Origin: Clostridiaceae bacterium UBA6110
Lineage (GTDB): Bacteria; Bacillota; Clostridia; Clostridiales; Clostridiaceae
Length of the DNA: 48,707 nucleotides
Direction of reading: 5' to 3'
Assembly (NCBI GenBank): GCA_002428415.1
Contig: DIWI01000084.1
Coordinates: forward strand, 1-48,707
Shown: positions 1 to 8,543 of the stretch, piece by piece
Layout of the letters: each line of letters begins with the position of its first letter
How positions within the stretch are numbered: position 1 is the first letter of the stretch
The notes under the pieces: model-generated
The model's input: the letters and a program-made list of their open reading frames with translations, nothing else
Told to the model about the DNA's origin: nothing
The model's database searches: none
Program-made: the position numbers and the translations under genes

Positions 1-47
1 AAATCTGAAGAGGAGGAAATCATGGTTTAGGCCTTGATAATGAAACT

Positions 48-1022
48 ATGAAGAAGAAAGTGATTTTAGATGTTGATACAGGCTCGGATGATGCAATTGC
101 CATAATGCTTGCACTGCTGTCCCCTGGAATCGATGTCCAGGCAATATGTACCTGCAGCGGTAATGTGGACATAAGCCACACGACTGACAATACTTTGAGA
201 ATTCTCTCGAGAATGGGGAGGAACATTCCGGTATATCGGGGGTTACCGGCACCACTGGTCAAAAAGCTATACAAAGAGAGAAACGTTATAAAGAAGCTTG
301 AGGCAGTCATAGACGGAAAAACAGTAAAAATGCATGACGACCAGCTGAATCTTCCTGAGCCGGGATTCAAGGAAGAGGATATTCCGGCGATTTTCTATTA
401 TAAGGAAGTCCTGTCGAATTCGAAAGTGCCAATCAACATAATAACCACAGGACCACTGTCAAACCTGGCTACCGTGTTTTCACTTTGGCCCGAACTTGTC
501 CACAGGATTGGCAGTCTAACCATAATGGGTGGGGGACACGAGCTATACAACAACAACTACGGTGAAGGAAATTTCTGGCATGATCCCGAAGCGGCACAGG
601 TAGTTTTGAATTCAGGGGTAGTGCCTACTATAGTACCACTTGATGCGACCCACCAGGCTATTATTACCATAGAAGAAATCGATATGCTGAGAAACCAGAA
701 TAATTTCTGCAGTGAATTTGCAGCAGAGCTTTTAGAACAGCGCATGAAGCTTCACACTGTAAACCAGCCGCTGCATCTTCCTGATTCAGCAACGCTCCAT
801 GATGTTGTAGCGGTTGCGGCCTTTCTTGATCCCAAAGTACTAGCGGATATCAAGGATGTACGCTGTATAATTGGCTTTACAGGCTCAGCTGAAGGGCACT
901 GCTCATTCGACAGAAGAGAATCAAAGGGTAAGAACAACTGCCGTTTCGCAATGTCAGCTGACAGGGAAAGGTTTGTCAGGCTGTTTCTTGAAACCTTTGC
1001 TTTGGCAAAGGATATTCAGTAG
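48..1022 (+). CDS. Nucleoside hydrolase (IunH/RihA-type family)
   Basis: This 324-residue protein should hydrolyse the N-glycosidic bond of ribonucleosides, giving free base and ribose in the cytoplasm. The N-terminal calcium-binding motif DVDTGSDDA has D10, D14 and D15 in the places expected for the family. An internal NFWHDPEAA segment and a C-terminal TLHDVVAVA segment supply the other expected Asn and Asp ligands. Length is normal for the family (about 310-330). The next gene is a ribokinase, which would consume the ribose, so the pair makes biochemical sense. The start is slightly unclear: the strong AGGAGG lies at 11-16, too far from ATG 48 and just upstream of a tiny ATG-GTT-TAG frame. 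A second short ATG frame at 40 overlaps ATG 48. Base preference (purine or pyrimidine) cannot be read from the sequence. Confidence 0.9.
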   Translation: MKKKVILDVDTGSDDAIAIMLALLSPGIDVQAICTCSGNVDISHTTDNTLRILSRMGRNIPVYRGLPAPLVKKLYKERNVIKKLEAVIDGKTVKMHDDQLNLPEPGFKEEDIPAIFYYKEVLSNSKVPINIITTGPLSNLATVFSLWPELVHRIGSLTIMGGGHELYNNNYGEGNFWHDPEAAQVVLNSGVVPTIVPLDATHQAIITIEEIDMLRNQNNFCSEFAAELLEQRMKLHTVNQPLHLPDSATLHDVVAVAAFLDPKVLADIKDVRCIIGFTGSAEGHCSFDRRESKGKNNCRFAMSADRERFVRLFLETFALAKDIQ

Positions 1023-1128
1023 CTGGAGAAAAAGTTAAGGTTTACTTGATAATTGCGATGAGGCAATGAATATCGGCTTAAACCAGGCTTTGAAAAAGTT
1101 CTCAGATAAACAATACAAGGAGGTACCA

Positions 1129-2019
1129 ATGAAGATCGTAGTTGTAGGGAGCCTTAACATGGATTATATTTTGCAGGTTCCGCACATACCCAAAGAGGGG
1201 GAAACCATACTTTCAACTGAAACAGACACATCACTGGGCGGCAAGGGCCTGAACCAGGCTGTGGCAGCTGCCCGTTCAGGTGCGGAGGTGTCGATGATAG
1301 GAGCCATCGGTGAAGATGAGGATGGCAAAATCATGAAGGACCTTCTGAAGCAGGAGGGAATTAACCATGAAGGACTGGATGAACAGCCGGGACCTTCAGG
1401 AAAAGCGTATATCTCCATAGATGCTAAGGGTCAGAATACCATCATCGTGTCACCGGGAGCGAACTTCAGGCTCACCGAGGAATGGGTGGATGGACACAGG
1501 GGAATTTTCAAGGATGCAAGGTACTGCATCCTGCAGATGGAGATACAGCTCCCAGTCATATATTCAGTACTCAGATTGTGCAGGGAAATGGGAGTTTCAA
1601 CTATCTTCAATCCTGCACCTGTTAACGCAGCCTTTGACAGAAGCAAGCTAAATCTGGTTGACTATCTGGTTGTCAACGAGACAGAGCTCATACTCCTGAG
1701 CGGAGGAGAGGAAGACCCTGAGAAAGCCATAGCCAAGCTTCGTTCAGAAGGCGTCAGCAGTATAATCTATACCATGGGATCCAATGGGTCAAGGTTCTGC
1801 AGCGCAAATATGGACATAACCATACCCGCATACAGGGTCAAGGCAGTTGATACTACCGCTGCAGGAGATACCTTCATAGGTGCATTTGCCAGTCAGTTCG
1901 ATGGGAGCAACCATGCCGAAGCAATGACCTATGCCTCGAGGGCTGCAGCCCTTGCAGTCACCAGGGAAGGGGCCATAGGCTCAATACCCAGGAAGGGAGA
2001 AGTTGACCTGATGGCCTGA
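1129..2019 (+). CDS. rbsK: Ribokinase (PfkB family)
   Basis: This 296-residue sugar kinase should phosphorylate ribose to ribose 5-phosphate with ATP. The N-terminal substrate motif GGKGLNQA (residues 37-44) and the C-terminal signature DTTAAGDTF, with the predicted catalytic base D247, are both present. The anion-hole GAGD of ribokinases reads AAGD here, a mild change. I chose ATG 1129 over the in-frame start at 1066 because AAGGAGG at 1117-1123 sits five bases upstream and the protein then begins with the usual KIVVVGSLNMD. It lies 106 bp after the nucleoside hydrolase and the two probably share a transcript that ends at the hairpin near 2061-2101. Acceptance of 2-deoxyribose or another pentose cannot be excluded. 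Confidence 0.9.
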   Translation: MKIVVVGSLNMDYILQVPHIPKEGETILSTETDTSLGGKGLNQAVAAARSGAEVSMIGAIGEDEDGKIMKDLLKQEGINHEGLDEQPGPSGKAYISIDAKGQNTIIVSPGANFRLTEEWVDGHRGIFKDARYCILQMEIQLPVIYSVLRLCREMGVSTIFNPAPVNAAFDRSKLNLVDYLVVNETELILLSGGEEDPEKAIAKLRSEGVSSIIYTMGSNGSRFCSANMDITIPAYRVKAVDTTAAGDTFIGAFASQFDGSNHAEAMTYASRAAALAVTREGAIGSIPRKGEVDLMA

Positions 2020-2060
2020 GCCACAGGGAGAAAGCCTGAAATTCAGTAACGATGGAAAAA

Positions 2061-2101
2061 GACTTATTTTCACTGAAAAAGTTGAAAATAGGTCCTTTTT
2101 T
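2061..2101 (+). terminator. Rho-independent terminator after rbsK
   Basis: GACTTATTTTCA (2061-2072) pairs with TGAAAATAGGTC (2083-2094) with one T-G wobble and a 10-base loop. A run of T follows at 2096-2101. It separates the hydrolase-kinase unit from the glycyl radical enzyme genes. Confidence 0.8.
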
Positions 2102-2138
2102 CTGCCATGTGGCATATTCTAAGACCTGCTTAAATTGT

Positions 2139-2150
2139 TATAGTATAGAC
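2139..2150 (+). promoter_or_regulatory. Possible -10 box with GntR/HutC-type operator upstream of yjjI
   Basis: TATAGT (2139-2144) could be a -10 box and it overlaps GTATAGAC (2143-2150). The latter fits the GTNTANAC consensus reported for HutC-subfamily GntR regulators. No good -35 hexamer is visible. A GntR/UTRA regulator gene lies downstream at 11367, so control by it is plausible but not shown. Confidence 0.3.
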
Positions 2151-2193
2151 AATACAACGGGGAATTGATAAGAGTACGAACTTGGAGGGAAAT

Positions 2194-3714
2194 ATGAAAA
2201 AAGATCTTGAAACACTTATTCAGCAGGCACAGCAGATAGCAGCAAATTCTGCACTTACACATGAGCAGGCAATGACAAGCCTTGCGTCACTTCCTGGAAA
2301 GTATGCGAGCGTACTGAATATGCCGGAAGGTTTCGAGGAAATGCTTGAGGAGGGACTTCTCTGCAACCTTAGTGAAGGATTTTTGCCATATTGCCCTAGA
2401 TACATACTGCCTGACTACCAGAAGCTTATGGATGAAGGTTGCCAGTTCCTGAGGCTTAAGCCACCGACAACCCTTTCAGAAGCCATACTGACTCTTGAGA
2501 TATTCTACAGGCATGTGCCATCAGTGACCCATTACCCTGTATATCTGGGCAGGGTCGACAAGATGCTTGAGCCATTCATTGATGGTGTAAGCGAAGAAGA
2601 GGCAAGGCGTGAGATAAAGAATTTCATGTTCTTCCTCTCGAGGAGCATTCCGGATTCGTACTGCCATATGAACATAGGGCCTGAGGAGACAAGGGCCGGC
2701 AACTACATACTGGATGCAGAGATGGAGTTCCAGGAAGCTGTCCCTTCGATTACCATGCTTTACGATGAAAAGGTGACCTCAGATGATTTCTCAGAGAAGG
2801 CACTCAGCTGCGCACAGCTTTGCGCAAAGCCAAGCTTTGCAAACTACAATGATTATCAGGAAGCCAATCCTTTCCCGATAGGTATAGCAAGCTGCTACAA
2901 CACACTGCCTCTTGCAGGCGGAGCATTCACACTCTCAAGGGTGATGATCAGCAGGATTGCTGAAAAGGTCAAGGACAGCGATGAATTCTTCGAGTTCCTG
3001 CCAAAGGCTGTAAATACCCTTTGCACCTTCATGGATGAGAAGATCCGATATCTTGTTGAGGACAGCCACTTCTTCACCACGAACTTCCTCGTGAAGGAAG
3101 GATTCATAAAGCTTGAAAACTTCACCGGTATGGTGGGAATAGTAGGCCTCAACGAATGCGTAAACACGCTCCTGGAAAAGGATGGAATCGCCGGAAGGTA
3201 TGCACAGAGCAAGGAAGCTGATGAGCTTTCACACAGGATACTTGCTGCAATGAACAAGCATCTTGAGAGCTTTGAATCAAAATACTGCGATGTTACAGGG
3301 AACCATTTCCTTCTTCACGCGCAGGTAGGAATAGCAGAGGACATCGGAATTACACCCGGAATCCGTATTGCCATTGGCGAGGAGCCGGACCTCTATACGC
3401 ACCTGAAGCATGAGTCCAAGTTCCAGAAGTATTTCCCAAGCGGAGTCGGTGACATATTCCCGTTCGATGAGACTGCAAAGAACAACGTGGGAGCAATACT
3501 TGATATAGTTAAGGGAAGCTTTAGCCAGGGAATGAGGTATTTCTCAACCTACTCGGATACCTGCGATGTCGTACGTGTAACAGGCTATCTGGTCAAGAAA
3601 TCTGACATCGAGAAGCTATCAAGGGGAGAAGCAGTAGGACAGGCCAATGCCACCTGGGGCTACTATGCATCAAAGAACCAGCATGCCCTTGAAAGAAAAG
3701 TTGAATCGCTATGA
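2194..3714 (+). CDS. yjjI: YjjI-family glycyl radical enzyme (DUF3029)
   Basis: This 506-residue protein has the two hallmarks of a glycyl radical enzyme. There is a catalytic-loop cysteine, C234 in GIASCYNTLP, and a C-terminal radical glycine, G464 in RVTGYL. It is much shorter than pyruvate formate-lyase and resembles YjjI (DUF3029), whose substrate is not established as far as I know. The start at ATG 2194 follows GGAGGG at 2184-2189; a longer form from a TTG at 2182 is unlikely. The gene overlaps its activase by four bases (ATGA). In enterobacteria yjjI-yjjW lies beside deoxynucleoside catabolic genes. Here it sits among nucleoside hydrolase, ribokinase, nucleoside transporter and phosphorylase genes, which supports a role on a nucleoside- or pentose-derived compound. 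That role is inference. Confidence 0.9.
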   Translation: MKKDLETLIQQAQQIAANSALTHEQAMTSLASLPGKYASVLNMPEGFEEMLEEGLLCNLSEGFLPYCPRYILPDYQKLMDEGCQFLRLKPPTTLSEAILTLEIFYRHVPSVTHYPVYLGRVDKMLEPFIDGVSEEEARREIKNFMFFLSRSIPDSYCHMNIGPEETRAGNYILDAEMEFQEAVPSITMLYDEKVTSDDFSEKALSCAQLCAKPSFANYNDYQEANPFPIGIASCYNTLPLAGGAFTLSRVMISRIAEKVKDSDEFFEFLPKAVNTLCTFMDEKIRYLVEDSHFFTTNFLVKEGFIKLENFTGMVGIVGLNECVNTLLEKDGIAGRYAQSKEADELSHRILAAMNKHLESFESKYCDVTGNHFLLHAQVGIAEDIGITPGIRIAIGEEPDLYTHLKHESKFQKYFPSGVGDIFPFDETAKNNVGAILDIVKGSFSQGMRYFSTYSDTCDVVRVTGYLVKKSDIEKLSRGEAVGQANATWGYYASKNQHALERKVESL

Positions 3715-4550
3715 AAGCCCCCGTCAACCATATCATAGACTCAAGCTTCATTGACGGACCAGGGAACCGGACTGTTATTTTCTTTCAGGGATGCAACTTC
3801 AATTGCAAGTACTGCCATAATCCTGAGACTATAAATCTATGTATCAATTGCGGACAATGCGTTCCCGGATGCCCCGTTGGCGCACTTGAGATTGTCGACG
3901 GCAAAGTAGAGTGGGATGACATGAAATGCGTCGACTGTGGAGCGTGCTACAGGAACTGCCCTTACTCAGCAACTCCAAGTGTAAAGGAATCAACAGTTGA
4001 GGAAGTCATTGAGCGAGTCAAAGGAAACATGCCCTTCATCAGGGGAATCACTGTATCAGGGGGAGAATGCTCACTGCAGAGGGATTTCATTGTGGAGCTG
4101 TTCAGGCAGGCAAAGTCATTGGGGCTTGGAACCCTCATGGACAGCAACGGAGGACTTCCCATAGCCTTTGACGAAGAGCTCATGGCAGTAACCGATGGGG
4201 TGATGCTGGACATAAAGGGTTCGGATCCGTTCTTTCATCTGGAGCTTACCGGTCGAAGCAATGACATGGTACTTAACAATGCAGTGGAGCTGGCAAGACA
4301 GGGGAAGCTGACAGAGATAAGGACTGTGGTCCTTTCGAACAATCCATTCAGCCGCCAGACAGTGGTGAATACCGGCAATATCCTCGAGCCATACCTGAAG
4401 GATAACAAGGTAACCTACAGGCTCATAAAATTCAGGCCGATTGGGGTCAGGGGAGAAGCCGAGCACTGGACCATGCCAGGACAGGAACAGATGGAAGAGC
4501 TTAAGAAGCTTGTATCTGATAAAGGATTTTTCAAAGTCATTATTACATAG
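3711..4550 (+). CDS. yjjW: YjjW-family glycyl radical enzyme activase (radical SAM)
   Basis: This 279-residue radical SAM protein should install the glycyl radical on the YjjI protein encoded immediately upstream. The SAM cluster motif is C28-x3-C32-x2-C35. An inserted 2x[4Fe-4S] ferredoxin-like segment follows, with cysteines 44, 47, 50, 54 and 73, 76, 79, 83, as in larger activases of this superfamily. A GGE-like motif (TVSGGECSLQ) follows at about 110-120. The start codon overlaps the yjjI stop, so the two are translationally coupled. The gene is followed by a strong hairpin terminator. Oxygen sensitivity of both products fits a strict anaerobe. Confidence 0.92.
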   Translation: MKAPVNHIIDSSFIDGPGNRTVIFFQGCNFNCKYCHNPETINLCINCGQCVPGCPVGALEIVDGKVEWDDMKCVDCGACYRNCPYSATPSVKESTVEEVIERVKGNMPFIRGITVSGGECSLQRDFIVELFRQAKSLGLGTLMDSNGGLPIAFDEELMAVTDGVMLDIKGSDPFFHLELTGRSNDMVLNNAVELARQGKLTEIRTVVLSNNPFSRQTVVNTGNILEPYLKDNKVTYRLIKFRPIGVRGEAEHWTMPGQEQMEELKKLVSDKGFFKVIIT

Positions 4551-4560
4551 TCAGAAGACA

Positions 4561-4611
4561 AAGCAGCATGGAGAGGTCGCATAAGACCTTACCATGCTGC
4601 TTTTCATTTTT
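4561..4611. terminator. Bidirectional terminator between yjjW and the Crp-type gene
   Basis: AAGCAGCATGG (4561-4571) pairs with CCATGCTGCTT (4592-4602), with an inner AGGTC/GACCT stem in the loop. T-rich sequence follows on the plus strand. The convergent minus-strand gene ends at 4620, so the hairpin may serve both sides. Confidence 0.8.
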
Positions 4612-4619
4612 TCGACACG

Positions 4620-5342
4620 TCAGGGTATGCCATTCTTGTTTCGGCATTCGTCGTACTTCAGCTTTATGTTTCTAAATGAGGATGTGGTTATTATGATCTT
4701 TCCCTGTTTCCTCTCTATAAGACCTTCGCTCTCAAGCTGCTCAAGATGCCTGTAAAGGGTGCGGTTGCTTATATTCATAAGCTCAGCGATCTCATTCTTG
4801 TTGGCATCTATAATAATAGGCAATGGATTACCTGCGCTCTTTTCGAAAAGGTATATGACAAGGTTATCGTAAGGGGTGTTCAAGGTAAGCTGATCGTTCC
4901 TGTCCAGCATCCTGTCAGTGAACTTTGCCAGAAAAAACAAGGCAGCCAGTGCGATCTTATGATTATTTTTTATCGCCTGAAGGAAGAAGCCAGGTGAAAT
5001 AACTGCACAGCTTGAACCTGATGCAGCCTGGAGAGTAACTCCATGCTCCCTGGTCCCATTCAGTGTCTCATAGAGACCATATATCTGAGGAGCTTCAGAC
5101 ACACCGCTCCTTATGCTCATCCCACCTTGGCTGTACTTGAAGACGGATACCTGACCATCAATAAGGACCAAGAGCCTCTCCACCGGCAATCCCATGTAAG
5201 CCAGATAATCACCCTTTTCGAATCTCACAAAATGAATGTTTTCATTTGCATAAGTCTTCTGTAGGGTTTTGTATAAAGTGCCTGCAGATGATTTGGACAA
5301 TACAGCCCCAAGCAGATTGGCCAGCTTTTCTTCATTTGTCAT
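4620..5342 (-). CDS. Crp/Fnr-family transcriptional regulator
   Basis: This 240-residue protein has a cyclic-nucleotide-binding-like beta-roll (about residues 25-120), a dimer helix (about 130-160) and a C-terminal helix-turn-helix at about 181-212 (NEIAELMNISNRTLYRHLEQ). No Fnr-type N-terminal cysteine cluster is present; the single cysteine in the sensor domain is C112. A cAMP or oxygen role is therefore not supported and the ligand is unknown. AGGAGG lies ten bases upstream of the start. The gene is divergent from the BMP transporter operon across a 465-bp region and convergent with yjjW, so control of nucleoside uptake or of the YjjI enzyme is a reasonable guess. Confidence 0.85.
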   Translation of the reverse strand: MTNEEKLANLLGAVLSKSSAGTLYKTLQKTYANENIHFVRFEKGDYLAYMGLPVERLLVLIDGQVSVFKYSQGGMSIRSGVSEAPQIYGLYETLNGTREHGVTLQAASGSSCAVISPGFFLQAIKNNHKIALAALFFLAKFTDRMLDRNDQLTLNTPYDNLVIYLFEKSAGNPLPIIIDANKNEIAELMNISNRTLYRHLEQLESEGLIERKQGKIIITTSSFRNIKLKYDECRNKNGIP

Positions 5343-5629
5343 GTCAATACATCCTCCTTACCATGGAATCCAAATTGAAATCTGTATTGAGATACCTGTT
5401 AGAATTAGAGTATCACAAACCTTTTTAGTTCGCTACAAACAGGGATTTACCAATGAAACTGAGTTTTCTGTAATAATCAGGGTCATGCTGTTGACTGAAT
5501 GGTGTCGAATTTTTAAATCAATAACTTACTTGACATAAGATGGATAGATAGAGGATATAGCAAAAATGACATGAAACATATTTAGATGATGTATGAAAGC
5601 TTTGCATGGTCAGAACATCTGGAACAGTC

Positions 5630-5648
5630 AATGTCTTATAGTGACATT
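5630..5648. promoter_or_regulatory. Inverted repeat, possible Crp-type operator
   Basis: AATGTC (5630-5635) and GACATT (5643-5648) form a dyad with a 7-base spacer. The symmetry and size suit a Crp/Fnr-type dimer, and a gene for such a regulator begins at 5342 in the opposite direction. It lies about 110 bp upstream of the predicted start of the transporter transcript. Confidence 0.3.
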
Positions 5649-5717
5649 ATCATTATAGCTGAAGGGTTATCAAGGAAATCGAATACGAAAAATTTTTAGA
5701 TTTTATCATTGTTAATG

Positions 5718-5746
5718 TTTACATGTACAACAACATATGGTATATT
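5718..5746 (+). promoter_or_regulatory. Sigma-A promoter of the BMP transporter operon
   Basis: TTTACA (5718-5723) and TATATT (5741-5746) are separated by exactly 17 bases, close to the vegetative consensus. The predicted start is near 5753. A 13-base repeat overlaps the -35 box and recurs downstream of the start, which suggests repression. Confidence 0.65.
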
Positions 5747-5787
5747 TAACGCAAGTTGTTAAACAAGTTAGAGAACATGTACAACAA
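5721..5787. promoter_or_regulatory. Paired operator-like repeats ACATGTACAACAA
   Basis: The 13-base sequence ACATGTACAACAA occurs exactly at 5721-5733 and 5775-5787, on either side of the predicted transcription start. Between them is the palindrome TTGTTAAACAA (5756-5766), related to the repeat ends. The arrangement resembles a two-site repressor control region. The GntR/UTRA regulator encoded at the end of the operon is the nearest candidate. Confidence 0.45.
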
Positions 5788-5807
5788 ATAATAGGGGGAA
5801 AATAAAC

Positions 5808-6908
5808 ATGAAGAAAACGATTGCTATTGTTAGTTCATTGCTGCTGGCGGCCTCAATTTTCGCTGGATGCGGAAGCAAAGCACCCACAACGCCTACTACA
5901 GCTCCATCTGGTTCCCAGCCATCCGCTTCACAGACCGCTGCTCCGAAGGACTTCAAGGTGGGAATAATATTCACTGAAGCAGGCCTTGGAGGACAGTCAT
6001 TCAATGACCTTGCATTCGAGGGAGTAAAGAAAGCTGCCACAGACCTTGGTATCACCTATGACTATGTTGAGCCAAAGTCAGTTTCAGATGAAGCGATCGT
6101 CCAGGAAGACATGGCCTCATCAGGTGAGTATGGAATAATAATTTGCGTAGGTGCAGAACAGATTGATGCTCTTAAGAAAGTAGCTGCAAGCTATCCTGAG
6201 CAGAAGTTCGCTCTAATTGACGCAAATCTTGAACTGCCAAACGTTGCATGCTATACGAGCAAGGAACAGGAAGGATCGTTCATGGCAGGAGCACTTGCCG
6301 CGCTAATAAAGCAGGATAAGGTGACAGACAAGGTTGGAGACGGAAAGACAGTCGGCGTGATGGTTGGAGTCAACAATCCTCTGCTAAACAGATTTGTAGC
6401 AGGATATACTGCTGGTGCGAAGTATATCAACCCGGAGCTTGAGGTCCTTGTAGACTATGTTGGAGGATTCGGTGACCCAACAACTGCAAAGAACATCGCC
6501 ACTACTTTCAATTCGAAGGGTGCTGACGTAATATTCCATGCTGCAGGAGCTTCAGGAATGGGACTCTTCCAGGCAGCTCAGGAAAAGGGATTCGTTGCGA
6601 TAGGTGTCAACCTGAACCAGAACGGCGTTGCTCCTGACAACATTGTAGCCAGCATGATGAAAAGAGTAGACTCCAGCGCTTATCATGCAATTGAATCCAC
6701 TTTGAATGGTGAATTCAAGGCAGGTCTTAAGGTCATGGGACTCGCTGACGAAGGAGTAGGCCTTAACATGGATGGAAGCAACATCAAGCTGCCTGAAAGC
6801 GTTACTAAAGAGCTTGATGCGATCAAGGCGCTTGTGGTTTCAGGAAAACTGGTGATACCAGCTACTCTTGAAGAGGTCAATACATTCCTGGAAGCAAACA
6901 AAAAATAA
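5808..6908 (+). CDS. BMP-family nucleoside-binding lipoprotein of an ABC transporter
   Basis: This 366-residue secreted lipoprotein should capture nucleosides outside the membrane and deliver them to the permeases encoded downstream. It begins with a lipoprotein signal peptide and a lipobox ending in C21 (IFAGC), followed by a Thr/Pro/Ser-rich linker. The mature part has the BMP/PnrA fold pattern, including GIIFTEAGLGGQSFND and VADVIFHAAGASG-like segments. GGGGGA lies upstream of ATG 5808. A strong promoter and operator-like repeats precede it. It is followed by ATPase and two permease genes in the order typical of NupNOPQ/YufNOPQ-type guanosine/nucleoside transporters. Exact ligand is not readable, but the neighbourhood says nucleosides. 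Confidence 0.9.
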   Translation: MKKTIAIVSSLLLAASIFAGCGSKAPTTPTTAPSGSQPSASQTAAPKDFKVGIIFTEAGLGGQSFNDLAFEGVKKAATDLGITYDYVEPKSVSDEAIVQEDMASSGEYGIIICVGAEQIDALKKVAASYPEQKFALIDANLELPNVACYTSKEQEGSFMAGALAALIKQDKVTDKVGDGKTVGVMVGVNNPLLNRFVAGYTAGAKYINPELEVLVDYVGGFGDPTTAKNIATTFNSKGADVIFHAAGASGMGLFQAAQEKGFVAIGVNLNQNGVAPDNIVASMMKRVDSSAYHAIESTLNGEFKAGLKVMGLADEGVGLNMDGSNIKLPESVTKELDAIKALVVSGKLVIPATLEEVNTFLEANKK

Positions 6909-6921
6909 TCTGACATAAATT

Positions 6922-6988
6922 ATGGGCGGTTTGGGCTTTGGAATGTTTTGCTAGATGCAAATATATACCGATATCCCATACCGCCCAT
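6922..6988 (+). other. Intercistronic hairpin between lipoprotein and ATPase genes
   Basis: ATGGGCGGT (6922-6930) pairs with ACCGCCCAT (6980-6988), and TGGG/CCCA continues the stem inside a T-T mismatch. No T-run follows, so it is more likely an mRNA-stabilising or partial attenuating structure that lets the binding protein be made in excess over the membrane parts. Confidence 0.6.
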
Positions 6989-7037
6989 TACCAGGTAAAA
7001 GTATGAATGAAACAAAACCAAGAACGGAGGGATACTG

Positions 7038-8543
7038 ATGCCGATAATTGATATGAGGCATATAACCAAGCGTTTTCCGGGTGTCGTTGCAAATGACAAG
7101 GTGGATTTTCAGGTTGAAAAGCAGGAGATACATTGCCTTCTGGGTGAGAACGGATCCGGAAAGACAACGCTCATGAATGTGCTCTTTGGCCTGTACCATC
7201 CGGAAGAGGGGGAAATATACGTAAAGGGAAAGAAGGTGCGCATAAACAATCCCAATGATGCCTACAAGCTGGGCATAGGAATGGTGCACCAACACTTCAT
7301 GCTGGTAAACCAGATGACAGTGCTTGAGAACATCATATTAGGGAACGAGTGCGGGAACTTTTTCCTGGACAGGAAAGCAAGCGAGGATTCGGTAAGGGAC
7401 CTGATAACAAAATTCAACTTCAAGCTGGATCTTAACCAAAAGATAGCAGATCTTTCAGTTGGTATGAAGCAGAGGGTTGAGATCGTTAAGACGCTTTACC
7501 GAGGTGCAGACATAATAATCCTTGACGAGCCGACTGCAGTTCTAACGCCACAGGAAGTGGCAGACCTGTTTATCATACTCCACCAGCTGCGCAGGGACGG
7601 GAAGACTATCATATTCATAACGCACAAGCTGAATGAGACAATGGAAATGTCTGACAGCGTGACAGTGCTGAGGAAGGGTGTAAAGGTCGCTGACCTTAAG
7701 ACAACGGATGTGAATGAAAACGAACTTGCTGCACACATGGTCGGCAGGCAGGTTGAACATATAGTCAGTGAGAGCTTGGACAGCTATGGTGATGTTGTAC
7801 TTTCAATAAGTGACCTCGTCCTTAATGACAAGACAAGGGTTCCTGTGAACCTTAAGGTGCGTGCCGGAGAGATTCTCGGAATTGCCGGCGTAGAGGGAAA
7901 CGGACAGCAGGAGCTGGAGGAGCTGATCATAGGTACCATGCCAGTCCGTTCCGGGAAAATCGAGATAAACGGACAGGACATAACGAGCAAGGCCGTTAAG
8001 GAAAGGAAGGACCTGGGCATCGGGTACATACCCGCTGACAGGCACAAGAATGCGATCCTCAGCAACTTCTCGATTATTGAGAATTATCTGCTCGGTTATC
8101 ACCAGGACAAGGACTATGTCAAAAAGGGCCTCATAGACTACAGGAAGCTTGAGAACGATGCGGAAAGGTTAGTTAAGGAATTCAATGCCAAGGTAGCAGA
8201 CATCGGAGACCCCATTTCATCGCTATCCGGAGGAAATCAGCAGAAAATAGTGCTGAGCCGGGAGGTAAGCCATGACCCCATACTTGTGGTAGCTGCACAG
8301 CCTGTCAGAGGGCTTGACATAGGTGCCATCGAGTTCATACATAAGACTCTTCTCAGGCTTAGGCGTGAGAAGAAGGCGATACTGCTGATATCGGCAGAGC
8401 TTACGGAGGTCATGAACCTTTCAGACAGGATTGCAGTCCTTTATGAAGGTCAAGTCAGCGCAGAGTTCCCAAGGGGCAAGTACAACCAGGAGCAGATCGG
8501 ATTGTTCATGGCAGGCAGAACAGAGAAGGAGGTTGAAGCATGA
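7038..8543 (+). CDS. Nucleoside ABC transporter ATPase, two fused nucleotide-binding domains
   Basis: This 501-residue protein energises the nucleoside transporter from the cytoplasmic side. It contains two ABC domains, as in RbsA/MglA and NupO-type ATPases. The first has an intact Walker A (GENGSGKT, residues 36-43), Walker B (DIIILDEPT) and a switch histidine, but a changed signature (LSVGMKQR). The second has a degenerate P-loop (VEGNGQQE) but a good signature (LSGGNQQK). This asymmetry is normal in the family. The gene follows the lipoprotein after a hairpin-containing 129-bp gap and overlaps the first permease gene by four bases. Confidence 0.92.
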   Translation: MPIIDMRHITKRFPGVVANDKVDFQVEKQEIHCLLGENGSGKTTLMNVLFGLYHPEEGEIYVKGKKVRINNPNDAYKLGIGMVHQHFMLVNQMTVLENIILGNECGNFFLDRKASEDSVRDLITKFNFKLDLNQKIADLSVGMKQRVEIVKTLYRGADIIILDEPTAVLTPQEVADLFIILHQLRRDGKTIIFITHKLNETMEMSDSVTVLRKGVKVADLKTTDVNENELAAHMVGRQVEHIVSESLDSYGDVVLSISDLVLNDKTRVPVNLKVRAGEILGIAGVEGNGQQELEELIIGTMPVRSGKIEINGQDITSKAVKERKDLGIGYIPADRHKNAILSNFSIIENYLLGYHQDKDYVKKGLIDYRKLENDAERLVKEFNAKVADIGDPISSLSGGNQQKIVLSREVSHDPILVVAAQPVRGLDIGAIEFIHKTLLRLRREKKAILLISAELTEVMNLSDRIAVLYEGQVSAEFPRGKYNQEQIGLFMAGRTEKEVEA

